In this document: positions 9,103-19,057 of the stretch, piece by piece | How the letters are laid out: the number at the start of each line of letters is the position of its first letter | How positions within the stretch are numbered: the stretch's first letter is position 1 | Assembly (NCBI GenBank): GCA_012520575.1 | Contig: JAAYOB010000023.1 | Location: 1-64,000 of the forward strand | Source of the DNA: Candidatus Stramentimicrobium fermentans | GTDB lineage: Bacteria; Atribacterota; Phoenicimicrobiia; Phoenicimicrobiales; Stramentimicrobiaceae | Direction of reading: 5' to 3' | DNA: 64,000 nucleotides | Made by a program: the position numbers and the translations under genes | Notes under the pieces: generated by a model | The model's input: the letters and a program-made list of their open reading frames with translations, nothing else | The model's database searches: none | Told to the model about the DNA's origin: nothing

Positions 9103-10296
9103 CTAGTTTATACTCCTAACAACTTGAATAAATTTATCACAACATATATTTCTTGAATATTTCTTTTCTCCTAACTCTTTAGAATTTCTAGACATTTCTC
9201 TGTATCTTTCTTTGTTTTCCTTCAAAAATAATATTTTATTCACCATTTCCTTATAATCAGTAGGAGAACACGAAAATCCTACATCGTGTGACTCCAACTC
9301 GTTTTTTTGCCATCCACCATAATTTATCAATATGGGTAAACCGGCAGCCAAAAAATCAAAAAACTTATTTGCGCTATTGTCTTCTAATATTCTATAATTC
9401 CTAACTAACATAATCCCTAAATCTGAAGTTTTAATTATTTTTATAATATTTTCTTTTGTCACTGAGTCTAAAAATTTGACATTATCAATATTCTCTTTAT
9501 TTTTTCTCTCTACTAAAAAATTCTTATACTTTCCTCTTCCAATTAATAAAAATTTTATTTTATTATCGTACTTTATAATATCTTTTGCTACATCCAAAAT
9601 ATAATCTACTCCATTAACAAAGCCCATTGTGCCCGGATGAATACAAATAAAATCCTCTTCTTTCAGCCCTAATTTTTTTCTTTCTTCATATTTATCAGTA
9701 TAAATAGAATCATAAAGTTCTATGTTTGCCATATTTGTAATCACTGTTATTTTTTTATTATCAATACCTTTCTTAATTAAATTTTTATACATTCCAACTG
9801 AGGCTACAATTATATGATTTGCCTTATTATAGATAAACAGCTCAAATTTTTTTAATATAAAGATTAAAAATCTATTTTTAACAACTCCTAATTCGATAGG
9901 TATATCAGGCCACACATCTCTAACCTCAAAAATAAACTTTGCCCTATGAAACCTGCTGAGTATATATCCTGGAATGGCTATGGTAAGAGGTGTAGAGGTA
10001 GCAAAAACTATATCTATATTTTTGATCTTTGTACCTATGATAATTGATTTAAATATATATTTTAAAAATAAGTTTATTCTTTTTAAATATGACATAGAAT
10101 TGGAATAACTTGTATTAGTAGAGAAATATTCAAAATTGCTTATATCTTCAAAAGATTTTCTGTTAATATTGTTTCCGGAAACCATATATGTTTTGTATCC
10201 ATTATTTCCTAATTCTTTTGAAAATTCATAAGAGCGTGTACTTCCGCTATCTTTGTTAGTATTAAAATACTGATGTAAATATAAAATACTTTTCAT
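9103..10296 (-). CDS. Glycosyltransferase family 4 (WbuB-like)
   Basis: YLHQYFNTNKDSGSTRSYEFSKELGNNGY; ANKFFDFLAAGLPILINYGG. Confidence 0.85.
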   Translation of the reverse strand: MKSILYLHQYFNTNKDSGSTRSYEFSKELGNNGYKTYMVSGNNINRKSFEDISNFEYFSTNTSYSNSMSYLKRINLFLKYIFKSIIIGTKIKNIDIVFATSTPLTIAIPGYILSRFHRAKFIFEVRDVWPDIPIELGVVKNRFLIFILKKFELFIYNKANHIIVASVGMYKNLIKKGIDNKKITVITNMANIELYDSIYTDKYEERKKLGLKEEDFICIHPGTMGFVNGVDYILDVAKDIIKYDNKIKFLLIGRGKYKNFLVERKNKENIDNVKFLDSVTKENIIKIIKTSDLGIMLVRNYRILEDNSANKFFDFLAAGLPILINYGGWQKNELESHDVGFSCSPTDYKEMVNKILFLKENKERYREMSRNSKELGEKKYSRNICCDKFIQVVRSIN

Positions 10297-10351
10297 TTCG
10301 CTCTTATTTTCCTTAGATATTTGATATGCAATACTTTTTTATAAGCCTTTT

Positions 10352-11683
10352 TTATAATTTTTCAATATTATCTTTTTTTTCTTTTATGATATTCCGGGTA
10401 TCAAATACAACTTTGGCATTTTGAATAATTAAATCATAGTCAATGGCAGTATGGTCAGTTGCGATAACTACCATATCCTGGGATCTTATTTCTTCTGCAG
10501 TAATTTTCTGCAAACCCGTATATTCTCTCTCCTTAAAAGTAAAACTCATTATATAAGGATCATAATAAGAAATCAGACTATTTTCTTCTTCTAATTTTTT
10601 TATTATCTCCAAAGATGGCGACTCTCTTATATCATCTATATCTTTTTTATAAGCAACACCAATTAATAATATTTTTGCTCCGTTGAGTGATTTTTTGAAT
10701 TTTTTTGAAAGTATCTTTGCTATTCTTTCAACTGTGTATTCGGGCATGTATCTATTTATTTCTCCAGCCAACTCAATAAACTTTGTATGGTAATTATATT
10801 CTCGGGCTTTCCAGGTAAGATAAAATGGATCGAGCGGTATACAATGTCCTCCTATACCCGGGCCCGGATAAAAAGGCATGAAGCCGTAAGGTTTTGTCTT
10901 TGCAGCTTCAATAACTTCCCATATATTGATATTCATTTTATGGCAAAGAATAGCCATTTCATTTACTAATGCTATATTCACATTCCTAAAGATATTCTCA
11001 TATATTTTAGTCATTTCAGCTACACGGGGAGATGAGACAGTGTAAACTTCACTTTCTAAAATAGACTGATAAAAAATTTTTGTTATTTTTGTAGATATAT
11101 CGTCTATTCCTCCGACAATTTTAGGAATATTTTTTACATTATATTTTTTATTTCCAGGGTCTATTCTCTCCGGAGAGAAGGCTAAAAAAAATTCTTCACC
11201 GCATTTCATACCTGATATGTATTCTAATTGCGATTTAACCATCTCTTCAGTTGTGCCTGGATAAGTTGTTGATTCTAATATAATCAACATTCCTGAGTGA
11301 AGATTATTAGCTATATTTGTCACAGATTCTTTTACGTAGGAAAGATCCGGCTGCTGATATATGTCTAATGGTGTTGGAACGCATATACAGACAATATCAA
11401 CATCTTTTAATAATAAAAAATCTGTAGTTACTTCAAATATATTTTTTTCGATGAATCCTTCGAAAGTTTCTCCATTGTTTTGATAATCATTTTCCCTTAT
11501 TTTATTTATAATATTAATTCTATTTTTTTCAATATCGAATCCTATTGTGCGATAGCCTGATTTAACTACCTGCATAGCAAGAGGAAGTCCAACATATCCT
11601 AACCCTATAATTCCAATAATAGCACTCCTGCTTCCAATCTTTTCTATTAGAGTGTTACCATTTACTGTACTGCCTGATAACAT
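10352..11683 (-). CDS. Nucleotide sugar (UDP-HexNAc) 6-dehydrogenase, WbpA/TviB/WecC-like
   Basis: AIIGIIGLGYVGLPLAMQVVKSGYRTIGFDIE; AFSPERIDPGN; GPGIGGHCIPLDPFYLTWK. Confidence 0.92.
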   Translation of the reverse strand: MLSGSTVNGNTLIEKIGSRSAIIGIIGLGYVGLPLAMQVVKSGYRTIGFDIEKNRINIINKIRENDYQNNGETFEGFIEKNIFEVTTDFLLLKDVDIVCICVPTPLDIYQQPDLSYVKESVTNIANNLHSGMLIILESTTYPGTTEEMVKSQLEYISGMKCGEEFFLAFSPERIDPGNKKYNVKNIPKIVGGIDDISTKITKIFYQSILESEVYTVSSPRVAEMTKIYENIFRNVNIALVNEMAILCHKMNINIWEVIEAAKTKPYGFMPFYPGPGIGGHCIPLDPFYLTWKAREYNYHTKFIELAGEINRYMPEYTVERIAKILSKKFKKSLNGAKILLIGVAYKKDIDDIRESPSLEIIKKLEEENSLISYYDPYIMSFTFKEREYTGLQKITAEEIRSQDMVVIATDHTAIDYDLIIQNAKVVFDTRNIIKEKKDNIEKL

Positions 11684-11765
11684 TTATCCCCCTCTCAATA
11701 TAGAAAATATTTATAATAATAAAGTTCCCTCGCAGCAAAACTGCGGGAATTAAACCCAAAGAGAT

Positions 11766-12902
11766 TCAATTTACATTGTGTTCTAATTTACTATAAATTG
11801 ATTGATATTCTTTCGCAATTATATTCCATGAAAAATTATCTACCAACCTGTAACAGCTATCCGAAATATTTTGATAATTATCGATAATCTTTACAATTTT
11901 ATCAGTAATTTCATCAACATCTAACGGGTTTACTGAATACCCGACTTCTCCCTTACTAAAAAATCCATCAACACCTTGACCTTTAGTATAAATTATAGGC
12001 AGCCCTTGGCTCATTGCCTCTAAATATACCAGACCAAAAGTCTCATTTATTGATGGCATTATAAAGATATCTGAATTTTTGTAGATCTTTAAAAGGTCTT
12101 CTTTCTTATCTATCCTGCCATGCATTTTAATATCTTTTTGATTCTTAACAATTAATTGTAAACGCTTTTCTTCTTCACCACTACCGACAATATCTAATTT
12201 AGCTTGATATCCTATGGCACTTAGTTTCTGAAATACTTTAATTGTGGTTTCGATATTTTTATTTTTAGTTAAGTTCCCAACATATAGCAACGATACTTTT
12301 TTAGTCTCTCTGTTCCAATTATTCCTATAAAATTTATTTTTTAGAAAAAAAGGGTCAATCCCGTTAGGAATAATAATTGATTTTGCTTTAATCTCTCTAT
12401 TTAAACTGCTAGGAATTATTTTTTCTAAAACAAAATCCCTGTAGGCAGGAGAAAGAAATACTACTTTGCTGGCGTTCTTCATAATATCAATGCCAATTTT
12501 TTTTAAATGAAACAGGTATCTAAAAAAAATATTTATATCTGTATTTCTGACGGCAACTATATAGTTAATATTTTTTTCGTTTTTTAATTTTAAAGCAACT
12601 CCTCCCATTGCAAACAATGTATGAGCGTGAATAATATTAACTTTGTTAAAAAAGTTTCTTTCAATGTCTTTTTTTATTTTATTTATCTTTTTAAAAAACA
12701 ATATTCTGTCAAAATCAGTAAATATCTTTGAATAAAAAAAATCCGCATTTTTAAATTTACTCTTATCTTTCTCTTTAAAATTAATATTTGTTTTTATTGG
12801 AATATAAATATCCTGCTCAATCCCAAGAGAATCAATTGCTTCAAACAATTCCTTATATAAATTATTCAAAATGTAAGCAGAACATAAATGCAATATCTTC
12901 AT
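11766..12902 (-). CDS. Glycosyltransferase family 4
   Basis: LLYVGNLTKNKNIETTIKVFQKL; DIFIMPSINETFGLVYLEAMSQGLPIIYT. Confidence 0.88.
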   Translation of the reverse strand: MKILHLCSAYILNNLYKELFEAIDSLGIEQDIYIPIKTNINFKEKDKSKFKNADFFYSKIFTDFDRILFFKKINKIKKDIERNFFNKVNIIHAHTLFAMGGVALKLKNEKNINYIVAVRNTDINIFFRYLFHLKKIGIDIMKNASKVVFLSPAYRDFVLEKIIPSSLNREIKAKSIIIPNGIDPFFLKNKFYRNNWNRETKKVSLLYVGNLTKNKNIETTIKVFQKLSAIGYQAKLDIVGSGEEEKRLQLIVKNQKDIKMHGRIDKKEDLLKIYKNSDIFIMPSINETFGLVYLEAMSQGLPIIYTKGQGVDGFFSKGEVGYSVNPLDVDEITDKIVKIIDNYQNISDSCYRLVDNFSWNIIAKEYQSIYSKLEHNVN

Positions 12903-12982
12903 TGTTTTCCTTTAAATTTTTTTGTTAGATTAAAATTTATAATTATTTAAAAATACCATGATACAGTGGTTATATAAATTTA

Positions 12983-14188
12983 TTACCTGACATCGTCCAA
13001 TACCTCCTGGTAAACTCTGATTGTTTTTTCGGCATTCTTTTCCCAGGTATAATTATCTAAGACCAGCTTTCGTCCCCTCTCGCCAATTTCTTTAGCTTTA
13101 TCGGGATTACTCAATAAGAAATCCATTGCCTCAGCAAGGCTATCAACATCTTTTGGTTTAACCAAAAGCCCGGTTTCAAAATTTCTTACAAAATCTTCCA
13201 GCCCCTCTCCTTCACATCCGATAACCGGCTTACCACAAGCCATAGCTTCAATATATACTACTCCAAAAGCCTCATTCCAACTTGGCAATGAGAATATATC
13301 TGCTTCGCTCATATACTTTAAAACATCATCGTGTGATAACATACCGATAAATTCTACTCTCTCATAAACCCCTAATTCCTTTGCCAGCTCTTGCAATTTA
13401 TTTTTTTCTACTCCGTCCCCTGCAATAATATATCTCAATTCAGGATATTTGTTGATTAGTTTGCTAAGAGCTCTTAAATTATAATCAATTCCTTTTCTCT
13501 CAATTAAATAAGATGCACTAAGCAACATAAGCCCTTTATTTTTATTATTACTTGAATCCGCATTATCTTTACAAGTATAAATTTTATTTATAGGTATGCC
13601 ATTTCCAATAACAAGCAACTTATCACTGACCTCAAAATAATTGCTAAGGATTTTTTTCAACTCATGGCTTACCAAAATTATTCGATCAGCTCTTTTAAAG
13701 ACCTGTTTTAAGGTATAAAGGCATTCGGTATTCTTTTTGATAGTTATATACAAGTCAGCCCCGTGAATTGTCACAACAAAAGGAATATCTAAATCTTGTG
13801 CTAATTCCATGGCGGCATACCCGTCAGGCAGGGCAACATGTGCATGTATTAAATCAAATTTAAAATCCCGATACAATTTTTTAACTAAATTTTTAATTCC
13901 CCAATACATTCTCTTCCCGGATGATGCAAAAAAAAGTGCTTTGGGGAAAGTTAAATACCTGGGATACCACACTTTAATTCCATCCCAATTTGTAAATTCC
14001 GGAATCATACTGTATCTTTCCCATTTCTTACTAACCTTATTTATTGGAAATGGTGTCCAGGGAACCGGAGAAACCACCTTTACTTTCACACCTTTTTCTT
14101 TTAAAGCTTTTACTTGTTCATGTACAAAAATTCCGGATACTTCATTAAATGTAGATGGGTACATGTGAGATATGGTTAATACTTTCAT
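12983..14188 (-). CDS. Glycosyltransferase family 4
   Basis: MKVLTISHMYPSTFNEVSGIFVHEQVKAL; ADIFSLPSWNEAFGVVYIEAMACGKPVIGCEGEGLEDFV. Confidence 0.92.
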   Translation of the reverse strand: MKVLTISHMYPSTFNEVSGIFVHEQVKALKEKGVKVKVVSPVPWTPFPINKVSKKWERYSMIPEFTNWDGIKVWYPRYLTFPKALFFASSGKRMYWGIKNLVKKLYRDFKFDLIHAHVALPDGYAAMELAQDLDIPFVVTIHGADLYITIKKNTECLYTLKQVFKRADRIILVSHELKKILSNYFEVSDKLLVIGNGIPINKIYTCKDNADSSNNKNKGLMLLSASYLIERKGIDYNLRALSKLINKYPELRYIIAGDGVEKNKLQELAKELGVYERVEFIGMLSHDDVLKYMSEADIFSLPSWNEAFGVVYIEAMACGKPVIGCEGEGLEDFVRNFETGLLVKPKDVDSLAEAMDFLLSNPDKAKEIGERGRKLVLDNYTWEKNAEKTIRVYQEVLDDVR

Positions 14189-14308
14189 AGCGCCTTTACT
14201 TCCTTTTTATTTTGAAAATAGACAATAAAGCTCAAAACAGATCCAAATAGCAGCCATTGTGGTGCAAAAGCCATAATAGAACTAAAACTCAGGTTGGCAA
14301 AGCAAAAC
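14185..14308 (-). pseudogene. C-terminal remnant of an integral membrane protein (possibly O-antigen polymerase/ligase-like)
   Basis: Minus-strand frame reads FCFANLSFSSIMAFAPQWLLFGSVLSFIVYFQNKKEVKAL* with stop TGA overlapping the ATG of the downstream GT4 (ATGA); no N-terminal portion remains. Confidence 0.55.
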
Positions 14309-14389
14309 TACAAAAACACTTAAGAGATTATATAAATTTTGTTACTGCCGACAAGATAACCTGTAACTAATAACAAAAGTACCTGCATA

Positions 14390-15394
14390 TTACTTTATTT
14401 TCTGGTAAAGCTTAGACGCTAAATAATATAAACTTGGATTTATATTGAACAGGAAGTAAGCTATATGCGCATTTTTAAATTTAATGCTTTCGTATGCTTC
14501 ACCTTTAATCAACTTGTAGTAATTTTTAAACTCTTTAACCAATATGGGTTCATATTCTTTTTGTATGTCCGGAGAAGTTGTTTCTCTTAAATCCCTATAT
14601 AGCACAACAATAACATTCATAATACGCAATGCAGCATAAGGACATAAATCTTCAAATCTTGTTTTATAAAATTCATATACATCTTTAGCAGCAGATATAG
14701 CATCTAATTGTTTTTCACTAAAAGGACGAGTACTTTTTTTATGAATAAGATAATAATAATGGCAACTTTCAAGGGTTGCTTTTCGTTTGCATTCAGAGTA
14801 AATTATGGAGTTTATCCAGCAATCTTGGCCACGTTTATAACTTTGGAATCTGATACTGTTAAATATCTTTTTTTTATACAATTTATTCCAAACAAGCGGC
14901 GTTGTATTTTCTCTTAGCACGTAGGCTTTGCTAGATTCATACTTCCCATCAATAATTCCATTTTTTAATGATGATGAAGAAATAACTTTATCGCTTTCAT
15001 CAACGGTATAATACCCGCACTCAGAAATATCGGCATCATTTTCTAAACATGCTATCAACAGCTGCTGATACATATCAGGAGCGATATAATCATCGCTATC
15101 CACAAATCCGATATAATCACCGGTCGCTATATCCAAACCCCTATTCCGGGCAGAAGAGACACCCCTGTTCTCTTGGGTAATAACTGTTACTCTCTTATCT
15201 TTTTCAGAATATTGATAACAGATAACAAGTGAATTATCGGTTGATCCGTCATTTACTAATATTATTTCTAAATTCCGATAGGTTTGATTCTGTATACTTT
15301 CTATACATTTAGGTAAATACTTTTCGGCATTGTATACCGGTACAATTACAGAAATTAAAGGTTGTTTCTTAGAAACAGATTTATCTTGATTCAT
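14390..15394 (-). CDS. Glycosyltransferase family 2 (copy A of a duplicated gene)
   Basis: LISVIVPVYNAEKYLPKCIESIQNQTYRNLEIILVNDGSTDNS; DYIGFVDSDDYIAPDMY. Confidence 0.93.
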   Translation of the reverse strand: MNQDKSVSKKQPLISVIVPVYNAEKYLPKCIESIQNQTYRNLEIILVNDGSTDNSLVICYQYSEKDKRVTVITQENRGVSSARNRGLDIATGDYIGFVDSDDYIAPDMYQQLLIACLENDADISECGYYTVDESDKVISSSSLKNGIIDGKYESSKAYVLRENTTPLVWNKLYKKKIFNSIRFQSYKRGQDCWINSIIYSECKRKATLESCHYYYLIHKKSTRPFSEKQLDAISAAKDVYEFYKTRFEDLCPYAALRIMNVIVVLYRDLRETTSPDIQKEYEPILVKEFKNYYKLIKGEAYESIKFKNAHIAYFLFNINPSLYYLASKLYQKIK

Positions 15395-16481
15395 AGTTTA
15401 TCACTAACCATTTCTTATATTCTCCGCTTTTGACCCTATCCACCCAACCTTTGTTTTCCGAATACCAGCTAATAGTTTCATCCAATCCATTTTCAAATTT
15501 ATAGCTCTGCTGCCATCCTAACTCTTTTTTTAATTTGTCACAATTAATGGCGTATCTTCGGTCATGTCCCGGTCGGTCTGTTACAAAGCAAATTAATTTT
15601 TTATAATAATCCTTATCCCTTCCTTTAATTTGAGCAATAAGCTCGCAGAGTATATTTACCAGCTCAATATTCTCCAATTCGCTCTCCCCGCCAATATTAT
15701 AAGTTTCGCCTACTTTTCCATATTTTAAAATATGCCAGATAGCTGAACAGTGGTCTTCCACATAAAGCCAATCCCGTACATTTTTGCCATCGCCATAGAC
15801 CGGCAATGGTTTTTCTTCTAAAATATTCAAAATCATTAAGGGGATGAGCTTTTCCGGAAATTGATAAGGACCATAATTATTGGAACAATTGGAAATAGTA
15901 ATCGGCAATCCATAAGTCTTATTATAAGCCCTAACCAAATGGTCAGAGGAGGCTTTGGAGGCAGAGTAAGGACTATTGGGCTGATAGGCAGTATATTCAT
16001 AAAAGCAATCTCCGTCTTTGACCGAGCCGTAGACTTCATCTGTACTGACATGATGAAATAGTGCCTCCTCTTTCCCAACCTCTCCCCAGAGCTTTCTGGC
16101 AACCTCCAATAAATTAAAAGTACCGATTATGTTGGTTTCTATAAAATCTTTGGGTCCAAGGATAGACCGGTCTACATGGGATTCAGCTGCAAAATTTATT
16201 AGAGTGTCAATCTCGTACTTTTGAAAAAGATCAGCAATTCTATCAAAATCACCTATATCTGCTTTCTCAAAAAAGTATCTCTTCCCGCCATGGATTTTTT
16301 CAATATCCTGCAGATTTTCCAAATTACCGGCATAGGTGAGCTTATCAACATTGATAATCTTGCCCTTAAAACTGTTGTCTTTAAAAAGGTAATGAATAAA
16401 ATTAGAACCAATAAAACCGGCACCGCCTGTAATTAAGATATTCTCTAATTTTCTTTTCATTTTTAGACATTCTTTCTTCAT
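15381..16481 (-). CDS. rmlB: dTDP-glucose 4,6-dehydratase
   Basis: [59 protein letters not shown]; adjacent rmlD/C/A. Confidence 0.96.
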   Translation of the reverse strand: MKKECLKMKRKLENILITGGAGFIGSNFIHYLFKDNSFKGKIINVDKLTYAGNLENLQDIEKIHGGKRYFFEKADIGDFDRIADLFQKYEIDTLINFAAESHVDRSILGPKDFIETNIIGTFNLLEVARKLWGEVGKEEALFHHVSTDEVYGSVKDGDCFYEYTAYQPNSPYSASKASSDHLVRAYNKTYGLPITISNCSNNYGPYQFPEKLIPLMILNILEEKPLPVYGDGKNVRDWLYVEDHCSAIWHILKYGKVGETYNIGGESELENIELVNILCELIAQIKGRDKDYYKKLICFVTDRPGHDRRYAINCDKLKKELGWQQSYKFENGLDETISWYSENKGWVDRVKSGEYKKWLVINYESR

Positions 16482-16539
16482 ATCATGTTAATCGAGTGCG
16501 CCTTTTATCTCCGCCCCCGGAGAGAGTCAGAGTAGGTAA

Positions 16540-17430
16540 TTAGTTCTTTTCTCGGAAAGGAAATTCATTTAAATAATCTCCCAGGGCCTCGTTCCACGGT
16601 CTTATTCCCAAATTAAATGTCTGTTTTATTTTCTCTTTTGACAAAATAGAATTCTTTGGTCGTTTCGCCACCGCTATTTTATATTCTTCTGTTTTGACAG
16701 GTACAATTTTTACCTCTTTTTTATTCTCAATAAGCCCAAGCCTTTTTGCCTGTTCATAAATTTCCTGAGCAAAACCATACCAAGCAATGGCTCCCTCATT
16801 GGCAAAATGATAAACCCCGTATTGCCGAACATTGTCTTTCACAATCTTAATAATTACTCTTGCTAGATCTACCGTATAAGTAGGGGAACCCCATTGGTCA
16901 TTAACTACTTGTACCGTATCCTTTTCTTTAAATAATTTCAGCATAGTAGTCACAAAGTTAGAGTAATTGCTGCCATATAGCCAGGAAGTGCGAATAATAA
17001 AATAATCATTTAATAATTTTTTAATCTCCCCTTCACCGGCTAATTTGCTTTTTCCATAAATATTTATGGGGTCCGGCTCGTCCACCTCGCTATAGGGCTC
17101 ATATAGTTTTTTCTTTCCATTAAAAACATAATCAGTGGAAATATGAATAAGCTTACATTTTTTTTTTAAGCAAAACTGAGCGATATTATGAACTCCATTC
17201 CGGTTTGTCTGAAAAGCTCTTTCCGGTTCTGCCTCTGCCTTATCCACCTGGGTATACCCAGAGCAATTAATAACCCAAGCAATTTCTTTATTTTTACTAA
17301 ATCGTTCAATTTGCCGATAATCTGTTATATCCGCTTCTCTGCCTGTAGCCCAATATTGTAGTTTTTCATTCAGCAATATTTTTTCTACAGCAGAACCCAG
17401 CATACCGCTATTTCCTATAAGCCAGAGCAT
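16540..17430 (-). CDS. rmlD: dTDP-4-dehydrorhamnose reductase
   Basis: MLWLIGNSGMLGSAVEKIL; HISTDYVFNGKKK; IYGKSKLAGEGEI; adjacent rml genes. Confidence 0.94.
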   Translation of the reverse strand: MLWLIGNSGMLGSAVEKILLNEKLQYWATGREADITDYRQIERFSKNKEIAWVINCSGYTQVDKAEAEPERAFQTNRNGVHNIAQFCLKKKCKLIHISTDYVFNGKKKLYEPYSEVDEPDPINIYGKSKLAGEGEIKKLLNDYFIIRTSWLYGSNYSNFVTTMLKLFKEKDTVQVVNDQWGSPTYTVDLARVIIKIVKDNVRQYGVYHFANEGAIAWYGFAQEIYEQAKRLGLIENKKEVKIVPVKTEEYKIAVAKRPKNSILSKEKIKQTFNLGIRPWNEALGDYLNEFPFREKN

Positions 17431-17446
17431 ATATTAATTTTTCCCC

Positions 17447-17938
17447 TTATTTCTCTAATTTTATAAAATCAAGGTAAAATTCATCCTCTTCATCCTCATG
17501 CCTTATCTCATCCACATCCCCTTTTTTGCCTTTGCCCCTGTACAATCTATCGGGGAAATTTAGTACTAACCCATCTTCATCAGAAATATTTTCATAACCA
17601 TGAACTACACCCGGTGGCACTATCACTGTAATCATATTATCTTTACCGCCGAATAATTCCATATAATTGCTATAAGTGATACTATCCTTCCTATTATCCC
17701 AGAGTTTTATCCGAAAATTACCCGGTCCTGCAAAACAGAATATATCGGTTTGCCTATTATGTTCGTGAGGGCCTCGGCCTATACCCGGTTTGGTATAAGA
17801 AAGGTAGCTCATCTCCGGTAGCAAATTATCAGGCAATTCATCTCTTCTAAAGGTCTCAACGAGGCAACCTCTCTTGTCCGCATACTGCTCTAATTTTTTT
17901 ATGATTACCCCTTCAATTTCACCTTCTTTAAAATTCAT
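17447..17938 (-). CDS. rmlC: dTDP-4-dehydrorhamnose 3,5-epimerase family protein (variant)
   Basis: KRGCLVETFRRDEL, VIVPPGVVHGYENISDEDGLVLNFPDRLYR; position between rmlD and rmlA; the RGLH motif is replaced by RGPHEH. Confidence 0.8.
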   Translation of the reverse strand: MNFKEGEIEGVIIKKLEQYADKRGCLVETFRRDELPDNLLPEMSYLSYTKPGIGRGPHEHNRQTDIFCFAGPGNFRIKLWDNRKDSITYSNYMELFGGKDNMITVIVPPGVVHGYENISDEDGLVLNFPDRLYRGKGKKGDVDEIRHEDEEDEFYLDFIKLEK

Positions 17939-17958
17939 CTTATTTCACCTATTCCAAT

Positions 17959-18825
17959 TCATTCCTGCAAAATATAATTCAGATAATTGCAGTAATCATT
18001 TTGGGGAAGCTGATTAATAATTTTCTCTAATTGCTTCTTATCAACAAAGCCCATACGATAGGCCACCTCTTCAATACACCCAATTTTGAGCCCCTGCCTT
18101 CTTTCAATGGTGGCAATATAACTAGAGGCATCTATCAAGCTATCCGGTGTGCCGGTATCCAACCAGGCATATCCTCTGCCCAGTAGCTCTACTTTTAATC
18201 TCCCTCTCTTGAGGTAAGAGAGATTTACATCGGTAATCTCCAGTTCCCCTCGGGCAGACGGTTTTAAATTTTTGGCAATTTCTACCACTTCATTATCGTA
18301 AAAATAGAGTCCGGGAACCGCATAATTAGATTTTGGTTCCTTCGGTTTTTCTTCTATGCTAATCACTTCATTATTTTCACTAAATTCTACCACGCCATAC
18401 CTTTTAGGGTCGGATACCCAGTAGCCAAAAATAGAAGCTCCTTCCTTTAGCATAGCCGAATTCTGTAGAGTTTCAGACAGGTTGTGGCCATAAAAAAGAT
18501 TATCCCCCAATATAAGGCAGACTGCATCATTACCGATAAAATCTTCTCCAATAAGGAAAGCCTGTGCAATGCCTCCCGGTTTGGGCTGTTCGCAATAGTC
18601 CAAACTAAGACCTATCTCCCTACCATCACCAAACAATTTCTTGAACTTCGGTAAGTCCTCCGGAGTTGAAATTATTAAGATATCCCTGATGCCTGCTAGC
18701 ATAATAGTTGACAGTGGATAATAAATCATGGGCTTATCATAAATAGGAATTAGCTGCTTGCTGACTGCCCGGGTCAATGGGTGCAGTCTTGTTCCTGCTC
18801 CGCCCGCTAAAATGATTCCTTTCAT
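17959..18825 (-). CDS. rmlA: Glucose-1-phosphate thymidylyltransferase
   Basis: [67 protein letters not shown]. Confidence 0.97.
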   Translation of the reverse strand: MKGIILAGGAGTRLHPLTRAVSKQLIPIYDKPMIYYPLSTIMLAGIRDILIISTPEDLPKFKKLFGDGREIGLSLDYCEQPKPGGIAQAFLIGEDFIGNDAVCLILGDNLFYGHNLSETLQNSAMLKEGASIFGYWVSDPKRYGVVEFSENNEVISIEEKPKEPKSNYAVPGLYFYDNEVVEIAKNLKPSARGELEITDVNLSYLKRGRLKVELLGRGYAWLDTGTPDSLIDASSYIATIERRQGLKIGCIEEVAYRMGFVDKKQLEKIINQLPQNDYCNYLNYILQE

Positions 18826-19057
18826 CTGTCCCTCTTCCCCTTATATTATTATAGCGATAAAGATATATAATAGTCTGTTTTAAAAAATATTCTTATTTTT
18901 ATAACAGGATATTTCTTAATTTGTTGAGTAATTAATATTTTTTGAAAAGTAGTTTTTCTTTACGGACATTATACCATTCGGTAAAACCCTCTCCCACCAT
19001 TCGTTATTTTCAGGAATCTGATTAAATTATGGTAAATAGAATGCACTGATTTTTAAT

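Noticed and set aside
13809-14168. 119-aa plus-strand ORF
   Set aside because: Antisense to the well-supported GT4 gene.
16490-16540. CCGCCCCCGGAGAGAG as a terminator after rmlB
   Set aside because: No convincing stem followed by a T-run on the relevant strand.
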